64,000 nt of DNA from Cellvibrionales bacterium UBA1963 (GTDB lineage: Bacteria > Pseudomonadota > Gammaproteobacteria > Pseudomonadales > UBA7434): assembly GCA_002336035.1 (NCBI GenBank), contig DDED01000160.1:13282-77281 (forward strand), written 5' to 3'. Positions 9,034-17,910 of this stretch are shown piece after piece; within the stretch, counting starts at the first letter, position 1, and each line of letters opens with the position of its first letter. The notes below the pieces were generated by a model. That model was not told where the DNA came from and searched no databases. It saw only the letters and a program-made list of their open reading frames with translations. Made by a program: the position numbers and the translations under genes.

Positions 9034-9069
9034 TGTATGTATTTCTCCGTTTAAATTATTTCAATTCGG

Positions 9070-9085
9070 GTGCATAAAAATGCAC
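9070..9085. repeat. Inverted repeat in the glnII leader
   Basis: GTGCAT and ATGCAC arms surround AAAA, within the presumed 5' untranslated region. In DNA it resembles two NtrC half-sites; in RNA it would form a small hairpin. Either role is a guess. Confidence 0.35.
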
Positions 9086-9133
9086 GGGGTAAAAATGCTT
9101 GTGGCACTGGGTCTTGCCGCGTCTCCCTTAACA

Positions 9134-9152
9134 TAGCAATAGCTATACCAAC
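9134..9152 (-). promoter_or_regulatory. Sigma-54 promoter of glnII
   Basis: On the minus strand TTGGTATAGCTATTGCT has the invariant GG and GC pairs (9148-9149 and 9136-9137) exactly 10 bp apart, with the TTGG and TTGC flanks of the -24/-12 consensus. The predicted start is near 9124, giving a leader of about 90 bases. The NtrC sites centre about 115-135 bp upstream, the usual enhancer distance. Confidence 0.8.
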
Positions 9153-9230
9153 TTAATAGGGCTTTAAAAATTTATAAGCTATTGATAAATAATATATTTA
9201 CCTAAAGCGCTTATGGGGCGCCGCCAAAAT

Positions 9231-9247
9231 CGCACCAAAATAGACCA
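9231..9247. promoter_or_regulatory. Second, weaker NtrC-like site
   Basis: CGCACCAAAATAGACCA matches the 17-bp NtrC consensus at roughly three quarters of positions. Its centre is 21 bp (two helical turns) from the perfect site at 9252-9268, so the two would face the same side of the helix. Confidence 0.5.
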
Positions 9248-9251
9248 TCAA

Positions 9252-9268
9252 TGCACTAGTTTAGTGCA
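9252..9268. promoter_or_regulatory. NtrC enhancer site for glnII
   Basis: TGCACTA-GTT-TAGTGCA is a perfect 7-3-7 palindrome fitting the NtrC consensus. It sits about 135 bp upstream of the predicted sigma-54 start. Confidence 0.78.
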
Positions 9269-9541
9269 TTTTTTAATGATGGCTATGGGAGCATGCGCCA
9301 AATGACACTTTTGCGCACTTAATTATCAATGGTGTATTCTGTCCGAGCAAACAGTAAAAATCAATTCTTAAACGATTATTGCTGCCTTTGTTGCAAATCT
9401 TTCAGTCATTAATCGTATAATGGCCTTGCCGCTGGTTGATTTTCGTTCAAATCGGCGTCGGCGACGCAAGTAAGCACTTCGTGCGATTATCGCTAAGTCG
9501 CTCAGGTCTTTTTAATCAACGGAAGCTTAAATAGGTTCATT

Positions 9542-10861
9542 TTGAAAGCACAATCAACCAAAGATTATCTATCTCAGTGTCAGCATGCCGTGGCCAATAC
9601 ACTGTATGGTCTGATTGTGACGGTGATATGGCCATTGTTTTTTGTTCGATTACTGTTTCGATCGTTAAGCTCGCGAAGTTATCGGCATCGATGGTTGGAA
9701 CGTTGCGGGTTAATTAAGTCCCAGCAATGCCCCGGGGGTATTTATCTGCATGCGGTTTCGGTTGGCGAAGTAATTGCAGCAGAACCGTTGGTCAGTCAAT
9801 TGCGGGTTGATTATCCGCATCGACCATTAATTATCACTACGACAACGCCTTCGGGTTCGGAGCGCGCGAAAAATTTATTTGGCGACGATGTTTTTCATTG
9901 CTATGCCCCGTTTGATTGGCTCCCCTTTGTGTGTCTTTTTTTGGTCAAGACCAAGCCTGCGCTATGCATCGTCATGGAAACAGAATTATGGCCAAGTATG
10001 CTTTTTTTGTGTCGAAAAAAAGCGATTCCGGTCGTGGTTGCGAACGCACGATTGTCTGATAAGTCAATGCGCGGGTATCAGCGCATCAGTTGGCTGGCTA
10101 ATGCCATGCTTCGAGAGGTTCATGTCGCTGCGCAGTACCCTCCTGATGCCGACAATTTTTTAGCTTTAGGGGTGCCTAAACATCATTTGCGAATGACGGG
10201 CAGTATTAAGTTTGACATCACGATCAGTGACTCACTTGCTGCACAAGCAAAGGGTATACGCCAGTCACACCTTAAAAATGGCAAACAATTCGTTTGGTTA
10301 GCTGGTAGCACGCATGACGGTGAAGATGAAAGTATTTTAGCAGCGCACCATACGCTATTACAAAAAAACGCAGCTACCCTATTGATTCTTGCGCCACGAC
10401 ACCCTGAGCGCTGTGATAAGGTGGCCGCACTAATTGAGCAAAACGGATTAACCCATCAACGAAGCTCTGAAGCGTCTTCGGTTAATTGCCTCACCCAGGT
10501 TCTGTTAATTGATAGTATCGGTCAGTTGATGTTGTTCTATGGCACCGCGGACCTGGCTTTTATCGGCGGCAGCATTGTCCCTCATGGAGGGCATAACCCG
10601 ATAGAGCCTGCGGCCTGGGGAATGCCGATATTAGCCGGTCCCCACTTATTTAACTTTGCGCAGATCAGCCAATTACTTCAAGACGCCGGGGCCCTTCAGC
10701 TCATCAATAATACGGATGAGTTGGCTGAAGATATTAGCTATTACATTGAATACCCGTCACAGCGTGAGATCGCCGCTCAAGGGGGAAGGAGCGAGGTGGC
10801 GAGCAATCAAGGTGCATTGCAACGATTGCTCGAATTGATCCATTCATTACTGGAACGATAA
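9542..10861 (+). CDS. waaA: Kdo transferase (lipid IVA)
   Basis: An inner-membrane-associated glycosyltransferase that adds 3-deoxy-D-manno-octulosonate to lipid IVA in lipopolysaccharide synthesis. An N-terminal hydrophobic anchor (about residues 15-38) precedes HAVSVGEVIAAEPLV, where the family's catalytic Glu resides, and the C-terminal half has the donor-site motif GGHNPIEPAAWGMPILAGPH. The 439-residue length is normal. The frame opens with TTG at 9542 after a weak AGG; a GTG about 17 codons later is the alternative start. It converges on tolC with a one-base gap. I see no terminator between them. Confidence 0.93.
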   Translation: MKAQSTKDYLSQCQHAVANTLYGLIVTVIWPLFFVRLLFRSLSSRSYRHRWLERCGLIKSQQCPGGIYLHAVSVGEVIAAEPLVSQLRVDYPHRPLIITTTTPSGSERAKNLFGDDVFHCYAPFDWLPFVCLFLVKTKPALCIVMETELWPSMLFLCRKKAIPVVVANARLSDKSMRGYQRISWLANAMLREVHVAAQYPPDADNFLALGVPKHHLRMTGSIKFDITISDSLAAQAKGIRQSHLKNGKQFVWLAGSTHDGEDESILAAHHTLLQKNAATLLILAPRHPERCDKVAALIEQNGLTHQRSSEASSVNCLTQVLLIDSIGQLMLFYGTADLAFIGGSIVPHGGHNPIEPAAWGMPILAGPHLFNFAQISQLLQDAGALQLINNTDELAEDISYYIEYPSQREIAAQGGRSEVASNQGALQRLLELIHSLLER

Positions 10862-10862
10862 G

Positions 10863-12329
10863 TCAGTCTTGAACCGGTGATGATTGATTCAATTGCAGTG
10901 AGATTTCAGGCTCTACTAGCCAGTTATTAAGCTCATATATATCATCAGGGGCTAATATACCTGCAGCACGCTTAAGGCCCAGTGAGTTAATAATGAAGTC
11001 ATACCGCGTATTGGCGTAATCACGTTGCGCGCGAAATAAATCCCGCTGCGCATTGAGTAAATCGACAATATTCCTCGTTCCTGCATCATAGCCAGCTTCA
11101 GTTGCATCGAGTGCGCTTTCGGCGGAGGTGATAGCCAATCGGCGTGCATTGACGCGAGCAGTATCGGCCACCGTGGTTAGAAAACTGGATCGTGCGTCCC
11201 GAAAAGCTGATCGTTTGGCCGCAACTAAATTGGCTTGGTCGCGAACACGCTGAAAGCCGGCTTCTCTTCGCTCAGCCTGTTTAAAACCGCCAGCCCAAAT
11301 GGGTACATCAAGGGTGATTTCAGCAGTCGTACCGTCTCTATTTGAATAGGACTGCTGCTTACTTAAAGTCAGTAAATTCTTATTGTCCGCGTCTTGCTGA
11401 CTGTCTTTGTATCGCAAAGTGGCTTTGATACTGGGGGCGATGGCGGCCTTTTTAGCTTTTGCATTTTGATTCGAGGCTTCAGCAACTTGCGCGGCCAATT
11501 TTATGGCCAAGTTATTTTTCGCTGCAAAGGCAACCCATTCTTCTGCCGTATCAGGGGTGGGTCTGTTGGTAATAAAATTGGCTGAAAGGTTGGCCAAATT
11601 GGTATGAGCTTGGCCAGTTAGTGCGGTAAGGTCCTCATAAGCAATGCCTAACCCAACTTCTTCTGTCAGGCGGTTAGCCACGGCTAAATCGAATGCAGCA
11701 CGCGATTCATGTACGTCGGTAATAGCGATCAAACCCACATCATAACGTTGTTGCGTTTGTTCGAGTTGTTGCTTAATAGCCTTTTCTTCAGCCAATGATG
11801 AGGTCAGGTTATCTTGCCCGCGCAGCACATCAAAGTAAGCGTTGGCTGTGCGAATGATTAGAGCCTGCTGATCAATGGCCAGCTGCAGCTCGCCTTGCTT
11901 TGAGAGAGCATGACTCTGTTTGAATGAGAAGTAAGCCGAGAGATTAAATAAATCCTGCGTCAAGGTGACGGTATAGCTGTTGGTGTCAGACTCCGTACGG
12001 GTTTGCGATTCACGATTTCCGCCAGGAAAGTTAGAAATATCAAAGTTGCCGAAATATGATTCACTGTGACTGTCTTCATTTGCCTCGGAGTAGCTGGCGC
12101 TGGCGCTGATTTGAGGCAACAGCTGAGAAATGGCCTTGGCCTTGATTTCTTGACTGACATTAAAATTCGCTTGAGCCGCCTGTAATGTGGGATCATTGAC
12201 AAGCGCCAGCTCATAAATGTCAACCAAATTAGCAGCGTGAGTCCATGGATTAACGGCAAGGCAAGCAACGCTACAAGTCAGCATGGCTAAGTAACGTGTA
12301 GGCATTGAAATCGTGAGGGCAAACGGCAT
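10863..12329 (-). CDS. tolC: Outer membrane efflux channel TolC
   Basis: A trimeric outer-membrane channel that serves drug efflux and type I secretion. A signal peptide spans about residues 1-32, ending near THAAN; an internal Met (residue 9, MPTRYLAM) could be the true start. The mature part begins LVDIYELALVNDPTLQAA, the typical TolC opening, and the two outer-membrane-factor repeats are recognisable, with QALIIRTANAYFDVLRG and TRNIVDLLNAQRDLF. The 488-residue length is normal. It is divergent from yqiB. In relatives nudF lies between tolC and yqiB; it is missing here. Confidence 0.92.
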   Translation of the reverse strand: MPFALTISMPTRYLAMLTCSVACLAVNPWTHAANLVDIYELALVNDPTLQAAQANFNVSQEIKAKAISQLLPQISASASYSEANEDSHSESYFGNFDISNFPGGNRESQTRTESDTNSYTVTLTQDLFNLSAYFSFKQSHALSKQGELQLAIDQQALIIRTANAYFDVLRGQDNLTSSLAEEKAIKQQLEQTQQRYDVGLIAITDVHESRAAFDLAVANRLTEEVGLGIAYEDLTALTGQAHTNLANLSANFITNRPTPDTAEEWVAFAAKNNLAIKLAAQVAEASNQNAKAKKAAIAPSIKATLRYKDSQQDADNKNLLTLSKQQSYSNRDGTTAEITLDVPIWAGGFKQAERREAGFQRVRDQANLVAAKRSAFRDARSSFLTTVADTARVNARRLAITSAESALDATEAGYDAGTRNIVDLLNAQRDLFRAQRDYANTRYDFIINSLGLKRAAGILAPDDIYELNNWLVEPEISLQLNQSSPVQD

Positions 12330-12635
12330 GAAAAATCCTTACTAAAAAGTCAATAGAACGATTATTTTAACAGACCGACAGGCAGGCTGTGGCCATCATC
12401 GTTTAAGGTTAAGTGGTAGTAATACTACCGTTTTACCAGCGATGTGCTGTAATTATACCGACTGTGAGGGCCATGTAAGCAATATTGTTACAATTTACCT
12501 CTGCAATCACTTGCGTAGAATATACGACTGTCTTTACCCTTTGGTTTTTACTATGAGTGGAAAATCCCCCGGTTTGATAATCTCGTCTGTCTGGCGTGAT
12601 CCGATGGATAGGCCCGTAATTGAAAATGAGATGCC
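12330..12635. other. tolC / yqiB divergent intergenic region
   Basis: About 306 bp without a gene I would accept. It contains a perfect palindrome (12415-12429, listed separately). A 65-codon frame (12442-12639) ends in a GTGA overlap with yqiB but has no recognisable similarity; see the rejected list. Confidence 0.45.
12415..12429. promoter_or_regulatory. Palindromic operator-like site
   Basis: GGTAGTA-A-TACTACC is a perfect 7-1-7 inverted repeat about 85 bp upstream of tolC. The regulator is unknown to me. Its size fits a dimeric repressor. Confidence 0.4.
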
Positions 12636-13250
12636 GTGAAAAGAAAATACCGTTTTGATATTAAAGCCATGATGGCTAACTGCGAACTAAATTATTTGCG
12701 CCTCTGTCAGATCATGCCGTCTGTTAACCTAAGCGGGCTCGATCAGGGATTCACTCAAAATGACAGCGAGCGTTGCCGCGCGGAAGATCAAATGCGCTGC
12801 AACATAGATTTAGGCGAAGATCGACTGGCGCGCTTGCAATTAATGATCACCGAACGTTGCCGCTTTACGACCATGGTTAACTTGCATTTAAATATTGAGG
12901 CGATGTCGGTGGTCTGTCAGGCAGCGTGTGTGAATTTATCGATCCGACTTTATCATGATGTCAATATGGCTGAAGTGGTTGCTTGCAATCAGCAGCCCAG
13001 CCGCCTAGCCAGTTACCAGTACCCCAATGAATTGATGTTTCAACCCGATGAAAAAGAGCAGCAAAATAAGTTTCTGGCCGAGTGGCTAAGCCTTACCTTA
13101 AAGCATGGCTTGAGCGAATCCGTCATTTTAGGGGCTAACAGTGACCCAACATGGCTGCTAAATAGAGCCGCTTCTGCGGCACAACTCGCGCCGACCGCAT
13201 CGACCAGTGACATTCCCTCGCTGGCTCAAAATACGAATCAAAGCCAGTGA
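12636..13250 (+). CDS. yqiB: DUF1249 protein YqiB
   Basis: A conserved cytosolic protein of unknown function, found next to cpdA in many gammaproteobacteria. A GTG start at 12636 gives MKRKYRF and aligns with the N-terminus of E. coli YqiB as I remember it. Conserved stretches are CELNYLRLCQIMP, TERCRFTTMVNL, LYHDVNMAEVVACNQ and DEKEQQNKFLAEWL. At 204 residues it is about 60 longer than E. coli YqiB; the extra Ala/Ser/Thr-rich tail (after about residue 155) has no recognised domain. It directly precedes cpdA. Confidence 0.85.
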   Translation: MKRKYRFDIKAMMANCELNYLRLCQIMPSVNLSGLDQGFTQNDSERCRAEDQMRCNIDLGEDRLARLQLMITERCRFTTMVNLHLNIEAMSVVCQAACVNLSIRLYHDVNMAEVVACNQQPSRLASYQYPNELMFQPDEKEQQNKFLAEWLSLTLKHGLSESVILGANSDPTWLLNRAASAAQLAPTASTSDIPSLAQNTNQSQ

Positions 13251-13263
13251 TGAGCGCGAACTG

Positions 13264-14115
13264 ATGGTCGATTTGTTACTGCCTGAACATCTTCAGCTGA
13301 GCGATGCGAGCGCTGATGAGATTTTACGTCTGGTGCAAATCACCGATTGTCACTTAGGGCAGTACAGTGGTGAATGCTTGGTGGGTATGGACACTGACAG
13401 CAGCTTAGACCATGTTTTGACCCTCATAAAAAAAGAGCAGCCAATGGCTAATTTATTACTGGCCACTGGTGATTTAGCCAACCATGGATCAGCCGAGGCT
13501 TACCTCAGACTAAAAAATAAGTTAGCGCCATTAGGCATGGCTAATGCGTGGTTGGCGGGCAACCATGATGGGCGTGTCTTAATGGCTGATACGGTTGGTA
13601 ATGAGTTACTGCCTCGAACAGTGCGTATTGGTCGCTGGTTAATAGTCATGATGGATTCTGCCGTTCCAGGCCAAGTCGGTGGTGAATTAGGCGAACAAGA
13701 GTTAGCGTATTTAGAGCAAGCTTTGTCGGCGCATGCCGACGCAGAGTATGTCATTGGCTGTCTGCACCACCAGCCCATTCCTATTGGCTGTGATTGGCTC
13801 GATGAACAGCGGCTTGCCGATAGTGACCAATTGTTATCCATTCTTAGTCGAGAGCCTCGCTTGCGTGCGGTGTTATGGGGCCATGTCCACCAAGCATTTA
13901 GTGGCCAAGATGCGCGCTTGCCGGGAGTGCAATTATTGTCCGCTCCATCGACTTGCGTCCAGTTTGCACCGAACAGTGAAGGGTTTAAGCTCGACCAAAC
14001 AGCACCGGGTTATCGTTGGTTAAATTTACACCCAGATGGTCGCTTAGAGACGGCTGTATCTCGGCTGGATGGAATAGATTTAACCGTTGATTATGCTTCA
14101 CAAGGGTATAAATGA
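13264..14115 (+). CDS. cpdA: 3',5'-cyclic AMP phosphodiesterase CpdA
   Basis: A class III, metallophosphoesterase-type phosphodiesterase that lowers cAMP. The metal-binding series is present: TDCHL, ATGDLANHG, LAGNHDG, CLHHQP and WGHVHQ. The tail LSAPSTCVQFAPNS is typical of CpdA. I chose the ATG at 13264, 13 bases after the yqiB stop; a GTG at 13207 in the same frame would overlap yqiB by 44 bases and adds no conserved sequence. The order yqiB-cpdA-yqiA-parE is standard. All metal ligands expected for the family can be seen. Confidence 0.92.
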   Translation: MVDLLLPEHLQLSDASADEILRLVQITDCHLGQYSGECLVGMDTDSSLDHVLTLIKKEQPMANLLLATGDLANHGSAEAYLRLKNKLAPLGMANAWLAGNHDGRVLMADTVGNELLPRTVRIGRWLIVMMDSAVPGQVGGELGEQELAYLEQALSAHADAEYVIGCLHHQPIPIGCDWLDEQRLADSDQLLSILSREPRLRAVLWGHVHQAFSGQDARLPGVQLLSAPSTCVQFAPNSEGFKLDQTAPGYRWLNLHPDGRLETAVSRLDGIDLTVDYASQGYK

Positions 14116-14137
14116 TGACTCGTCATAATGCTCTAAT

Positions 14138-14731
14138 GTGGATGACCGATACTTGAAGACGGTCTTTTATTTACACGGTTATAACAGCTCGCCGCAGTCA
14201 CATAAGGCGCAACTTTGTGCCAAGTACTTTCAGCTTCATAGCCAGCAACATGGCCACTGGCTTGACTATCAGGTCCCTCAGCTCGTGTATTCGCCAGCAA
14301 GAGCTATGCAGCAATTAAAGGCATTGATCGCCGCCGCCGATCAACCACTATTGATTGGTAGTTCACTTGGTGGGTATTACGCGAATTATTTGTCTCAGGT
14401 GTTCGACTGCAAGGCGGTGCTGATTAATCCTGCGGTATGCCCAGAGCGTTTATTGGTTGATTATCTCGGTCCACAAACTAACGATTATACGGGTGAAACT
14501 TTTACGCTCACTCAGCAACATATGGTAGAGTTACAACAGATTTACGTGGATTCAATCCGGCAGCCCGCATTGAGGTGGGTATTATTGCAAACCGAAGATG
14601 AAACGCTCGACTACCTTCAAGCCAGCAACTATTACCGCGGCTGCAAAATGGCCATAGAGTATGGTGGCGATCATAGCTTTCAAGCGTTCGCTCGTTGGCT
14701 ACCAGCGATCACGGAGTTTTTAACAACTTAA
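14138..14731 (+). CDS. yqiA: YqiA family esterase
   Basis: A small cytosolic alpha/beta-hydrolase with carboxylesterase activity reported for the E. coli homologue. It starts near FYLHGYNSSPQSHKA, has the nucleophile elbow IGSSLGGYYA (Ser within GSSLGG), LINPAVCPERLLVDYLG, and the catalytic His in YGGDHSFQAF near the C-terminus. GTG at 14138 and TTG at 14153 are both possible starts; the second gives an N-terminus closer to the family's. It sits between cpdA and parE and is probably cotranscribed with them. Confidence 0.9.
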   Translation: MDDRYLKTVFYLHGYNSSPQSHKAQLCAKYFQLHSQQHGHWLDYQVPQLVYSPARAMQQLKALIAAADQPLLIGSSLGGYYANYLSQVFDCKAVLINPAVCPERLLVDYLGPQTNDYTGETFTLTQQHMVELQQIYVDSIRQPALRWVLLQTEDETLDYLQASNYYRGCKMAIEYGGDHSFQAFARWLPAITEFLTT

Positions 14732-14773
14732 ACACTAATTTTTTAATTAACTTTTTAGAGTAGCGCAAATATT

Positions 14774-16660
14774 ATGTCAGATTATAATGCCGATTCAATT
14801 GAGGTTCTAACCGGTTTAGAGCCGGTAAGAAAACGGCCGGGCATGTATACCGATACTCAGCGGCCTAATCATTTGGCGCAAGAAATTATCGATAACTCGG
14901 TCGATGAGGCTTTGGCGGGTTTTGCTGACACTATCCACGTTGTTGCACATCAGGACGGTTCTTTATCGGCGGTCGATAACGGCCGTGGTATGCCTGTTGA
15001 CATTCATCCTGAGCATAAAATGTCGGGGGTCGAATTGATCTTAACTAAACTCCATTCTGGGGGTAAGTTTTCGAATAAAAATTATCAGTTTTCTGGTGGC
15101 TTGCACGGTGTGGGTGTTTCGGTTGTGAATGCTTTATCGACTCGTCTAGAAGTTGATATTAAACGCGATGCGAAACAATTTAATATTGTTTTTGGTGACG
15201 GAAAATTAAAGAGTAAATTAAAACAAACCGGCACAGTTGGCCAGCGTAATACCGGCACAGCAGTAAGATTTTGGCCAGACCAACATTATTTTGATTCAAT
15301 TAAATTTTCTATTCGCCGTTTACATCACGTGTTGCGCGCAAAAGCGGTACTTTGTCCGGGCTTACGCATCACCTTTCTTGATGAGGTTAGCGGCGAAAAA
15401 GAAGAGTGGTTTTATGAGGATGGTTTAAGAGATTATATCTTATCGGCCACTCACGGCTGGCCAGTATTGCCAGAACTCCCTTTTATGGGCAGCTTTAGCG
15501 GCGAGACAGAAGCGGTTGATTGGGCTGTGCAATGGTTGCCTGAAGGCGGCGAAGTCGTCACTGAAAGTTATGTCAATTTAATTCCTACCGCGCAAGGAGG
15601 AACGCATGTAAATGGCTTGCGAACAGGAATGCTTGAAGCCATCCGCGAATACTGCGAATTTAGAAATTTACTGCCCAAAGGGTTAAAGTTAACGGCCGAT
15701 GATATCTGGGATCGTTGCAGCTATGTGTTATCAGCCAAGCTAGCAGACCCGCAGTTCTCCGGCCAAACAAAAGAGCGACTTTCTTCACGCGAGTGCGCGC
15801 CATTCATTTCTGGCGTTGCAAAAGACGCACTGGGTTTATGGTTAAATCAGCACACAGAAGACGCTGACTTAATCGCTGAGTTAGCCATTAATAGTGCACA
15901 AGCACGATCACGAAAAGCCAAAAAAGTGGCTCGCAAGCGAATTGTTCAAGGCCCAGCATTGCCGGGTAAATTAGCTGACTGTTCCAGCGATGACCCAGCG
16001 TTAGGCGAATTATTTTTAGTTGAAGGTGACTCAGCTGGAGGTTCAGCTAAGCAAGCTCGAGACAGAACTTTTCAGGCTATTTTACCGCTGAGAGGAAAAA
16101 TATTAAATTCTTGGGAAGTGGATTCACAAGAAATACTGGCCTCGGATGAAATTCACAATATTGCCGTTGCGATGGGCATCGATCCAGCGTCTAATGATTT
16201 ATCGGGGTTGCGCTACCATAAAGTGTGCATTCTCGCTGATGCTGATTCTGATGGACTTCATATCGCCACGTTAATTTGCGCGTTATTTGTCCGTCACTTT
16301 CGGCCCTTGGTTGCGGCGGGCCATATTTATGTCGCTATGCCGCCACTGTACCGTATCGATATTGGCGACAACGTTTACTATGCGCTCGATGATGCCGAAA
16401 AAACAGGTATTCTTGATCGTATTAAAGCGGAGAAAAAGCGAGGGAAAGTCAATGTCCAACGCTTCAAAGGCTTGGGTGAAATGAATCCTTTGCAGCTGCG
16501 TGAGACAACCATGGACCAAGACACTCGTCGGCTGGTTCAGTTAACTGCTGGTGCTGGCGACGGCACAGAGTCGCTACTTGATATGCTGCTTGCCAAAAAG
16601 CGCGCCCCAGACAGAAAAAAATGGCTTGAGTCAAAAGGCGATCTTGCTGAAGTCGGCTAG
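14774..16660 (+). CDS. parE: DNA topoisomerase IV subunit B
   Basis: The ATPase subunit of topoisomerase IV, which decatenates daughter chromosomes with ParC. The GHKL ATPase domain has EIIDNSVDEALAG, DNGRGMP and GLHGVGVSVVNALS; the TOPRIM domain has LVEGDSAGGSAKQARDR and the metal motif DADSDG; the C-terminus has RFKGLGEMNP. At 628 residues it is full length. ParC lies about 21 kb away at 38112, whereas in Pseudomonas the two are close together, so the block between them differs from that reference. Confidence 0.97.
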   Translation: MSDYNADSIEVLTGLEPVRKRPGMYTDTQRPNHLAQEIIDNSVDEALAGFADTIHVVAHQDGSLSAVDNGRGMPVDIHPEHKMSGVELILTKLHSGGKFSNKNYQFSGGLHGVGVSVVNALSTRLEVDIKRDAKQFNIVFGDGKLKSKLKQTGTVGQRNTGTAVRFWPDQHYFDSIKFSIRRLHHVLRAKAVLCPGLRITFLDEVSGEKEEWFYEDGLRDYILSATHGWPVLPELPFMGSFSGETEAVDWAVQWLPEGGEVVTESYVNLIPTAQGGTHVNGLRTGMLEAIREYCEFRNLLPKGLKLTADDIWDRCSYVLSAKLADPQFSGQTKERLSSRECAPFISGVAKDALGLWLNQHTEDADLIAELAINSAQARSRKAKKVARKRIVQGPALPGKLADCSSDDPALGELFLVEGDSAGGSAKQARDRTFQAILPLRGKILNSWEVDSQEILASDEIHNIAVAMGIDPASNDLSGLRYHKVCILADADSDGLHIATLICALFVRHFRPLVAAGHIYVAMPPLYRIDIGDNVYYALDDAEKTGILDRIKAEKKRGKVNVQRFKGLGEMNPLQLRETTMDQDTRRLVQLTAGAGDGTESLLDMLLAKKRAPDRKKWLESKGDLAEVG

Positions 16661-16754
16661 TACCGGCGTCATTGTCTAATGGCCTAAACACTTATTAAGT
16701 ATGGCTAAGTTTATTTTCGGTTAGAGTAAGCTGTGATTACTCTTATAGGCAATA

Positions 16755-17891
16755 ATGACCGTGACTATCCAGCAATCTAATCAAGTATTAACGGCTCTAG
16801 TTATTGGCGGTACCGGCCCTACCGGTCACTTTATAGTAAACGGCTTACTGACTCGTGGTTATCGGGTTGCTATTTTGCACACCGGCAATCACGAAGTGAT
16901 TGAAATTCCCGCTGAAGTTGAACACATCCATACCGACCCCTATGATCAAGCTTGCTTAACCGAGGCATTGGCGGATCGAAAATTCACATTGTGCATTGCA
17001 GCTTATGGCCGCTTACGTGTCATTGCTGATCTCATGCGTGAACGCTGTAAAGAATTTATATCGATCGGCGGGCAGCCATGCTACTTAGGCTACATGCACC
17101 CTCGAGTGCATCAACCGGAGGGCCTAGTAGTACCAACGGACGAGCATGCAGAGTTAGTGTCAGCGCCTGAACAAGATGAAAAAGGTTATCGGATTGTTAA
17201 AACAGAGCGCGCTGTGTTTCAACTACAACCGCATGCTACTCATTTTCGTTATCCTATCGTTTATGGCCCCTACCAAGCATTACCAAGAGAGTGGAGTATT
17301 GTTAAACGTATTATCGATGGTCGACCGCACATTATTTTACCTGACGACGGCTTGTCATTGTTGACGATGGGTTACGCTGAAAACCTAGCTCATGCGGTCT
17401 TATTGGCCGTCGACCAACCAGCCGCCGCGCGCGGTGAAATATTTAATTGCGGGGATTCGCACACGCTAACACTGCGTCAAATGGTGGAAGTAATTGCTGC
17501 TGGTCTCGAGCATCAATGGCGTATCGTATCGATGCCCTATGAGTTTGCTCGGCCAGCAAAACCTTTATTGATGCAGCCAACCACCACGCATCGATTAATG
17601 GATATCAGTAAATTACAACAACGCCTTGCCTATCGCGATATTTTAACCCCGCAAGCAGGGCTTATTAAAACAGCAAATTGGCTATTAAAAAATCCCTTAG
17701 CGGCTGATGATTGGCAAGTAAAAGCGTTGCAAGACCCTTTTGATTATCTTTCTGAAGATCGATTGATCAGCGCATGGGACAAGGCGATAGCATCGATTCC
17801 ATCGATTGAGTTTGATCCGCAGCCAGGCTACACAATGGGTTATAGCGGCCCAGGCGGTCGGCCTAGATCTAATAAAGAATTTATTGAATAA
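16755..17891 (+). CDS. NAD-dependent epimerase/dehydratase-like protein
   Basis: An extended short-chain dehydrogenase fold protein. The Rossmann motif is IGGTGPTGHFIVNGLL (about residues 18-33), and the domain continues through GRPHIILPDDG, GEIFNCGDSHTLTLRQMVE and a helical C-terminus. The classical YxxxK pair is not evident, although KTERAVFQ lies in the equivalent region; the catalytic role is therefore uncertain. The C-terminus (GYSGPGGRP) is Gly/Pro-rich. It is followed 19 bp later by a CaiB/BaiF CoA-transferase on the same strand, suggesting a joint catabolic role. Substrate unknown. Confidence 0.7.
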   Translation: MTVTIQQSNQVLTALVIGGTGPTGHFIVNGLLTRGYRVAILHTGNHEVIEIPAEVEHIHTDPYDQACLTEALADRKFTLCIAAYGRLRVIADLMRERCKEFISIGGQPCYLGYMHPRVHQPEGLVVPTDEHAELVSAPEQDEKGYRIVKTERAVFQLQPHATHFRYPIVYGPYQALPREWSIVKRIIDGRPHIILPDDGLSLLTMGYAENLAHAVLLAVDQPAAARGEIFNCGDSHTLTLRQMVEVIAAGLEHQWRIVSMPYEFARPAKPLLMQPTTTHRLMDISKLQQRLAYRDILTPQAGLIKTANWLLKNPLAADDWQVKALQDPFDYLSEDRLISAWDKAIASIPSIEFDPQPGYTMGYSGPGGRPRSNKEFIE

Positions 17892-17910
17892 TATGACTGA
17901 GGAAATAAAC

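Larger units (their letters stand above)
9034..9541. other. Regulatory region between glnII and waaA
   Basis: This 508-bp gap holds the glnII control region (sigma-54 box, NtrC sites and a leader inverted repeat, listed separately). The remaining part toward waaA (about 9320-9541) has no gene or clear promoter that I can defend. Confidence 0.5.

Noticed and set aside
9102..9117. TGGCAC followed by TTGC, resembling a sigma-54 promoter
   Set aside because: It is on the plus strand, facing away from glnII, and the GG-GC spacing is 11 instead of 10. The box at 9134-9152 is correct in strand and spacing.
12442..12639. 65-codon open frame upstream of yqiB, whose stop overlaps the yqiB GTG start
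   Set aside because: Composition is unlike the neighbouring proteins (many Cys and Tyr, no domain), and it does not resemble the expected nudF product. Coupling to yqiB is possible but not supported.
13500..13841. 113-codon minus-strand frame inside cpdA
   Set aside because: It is a shadow of cpdA, whose metal motifs are complete on the plus strand.
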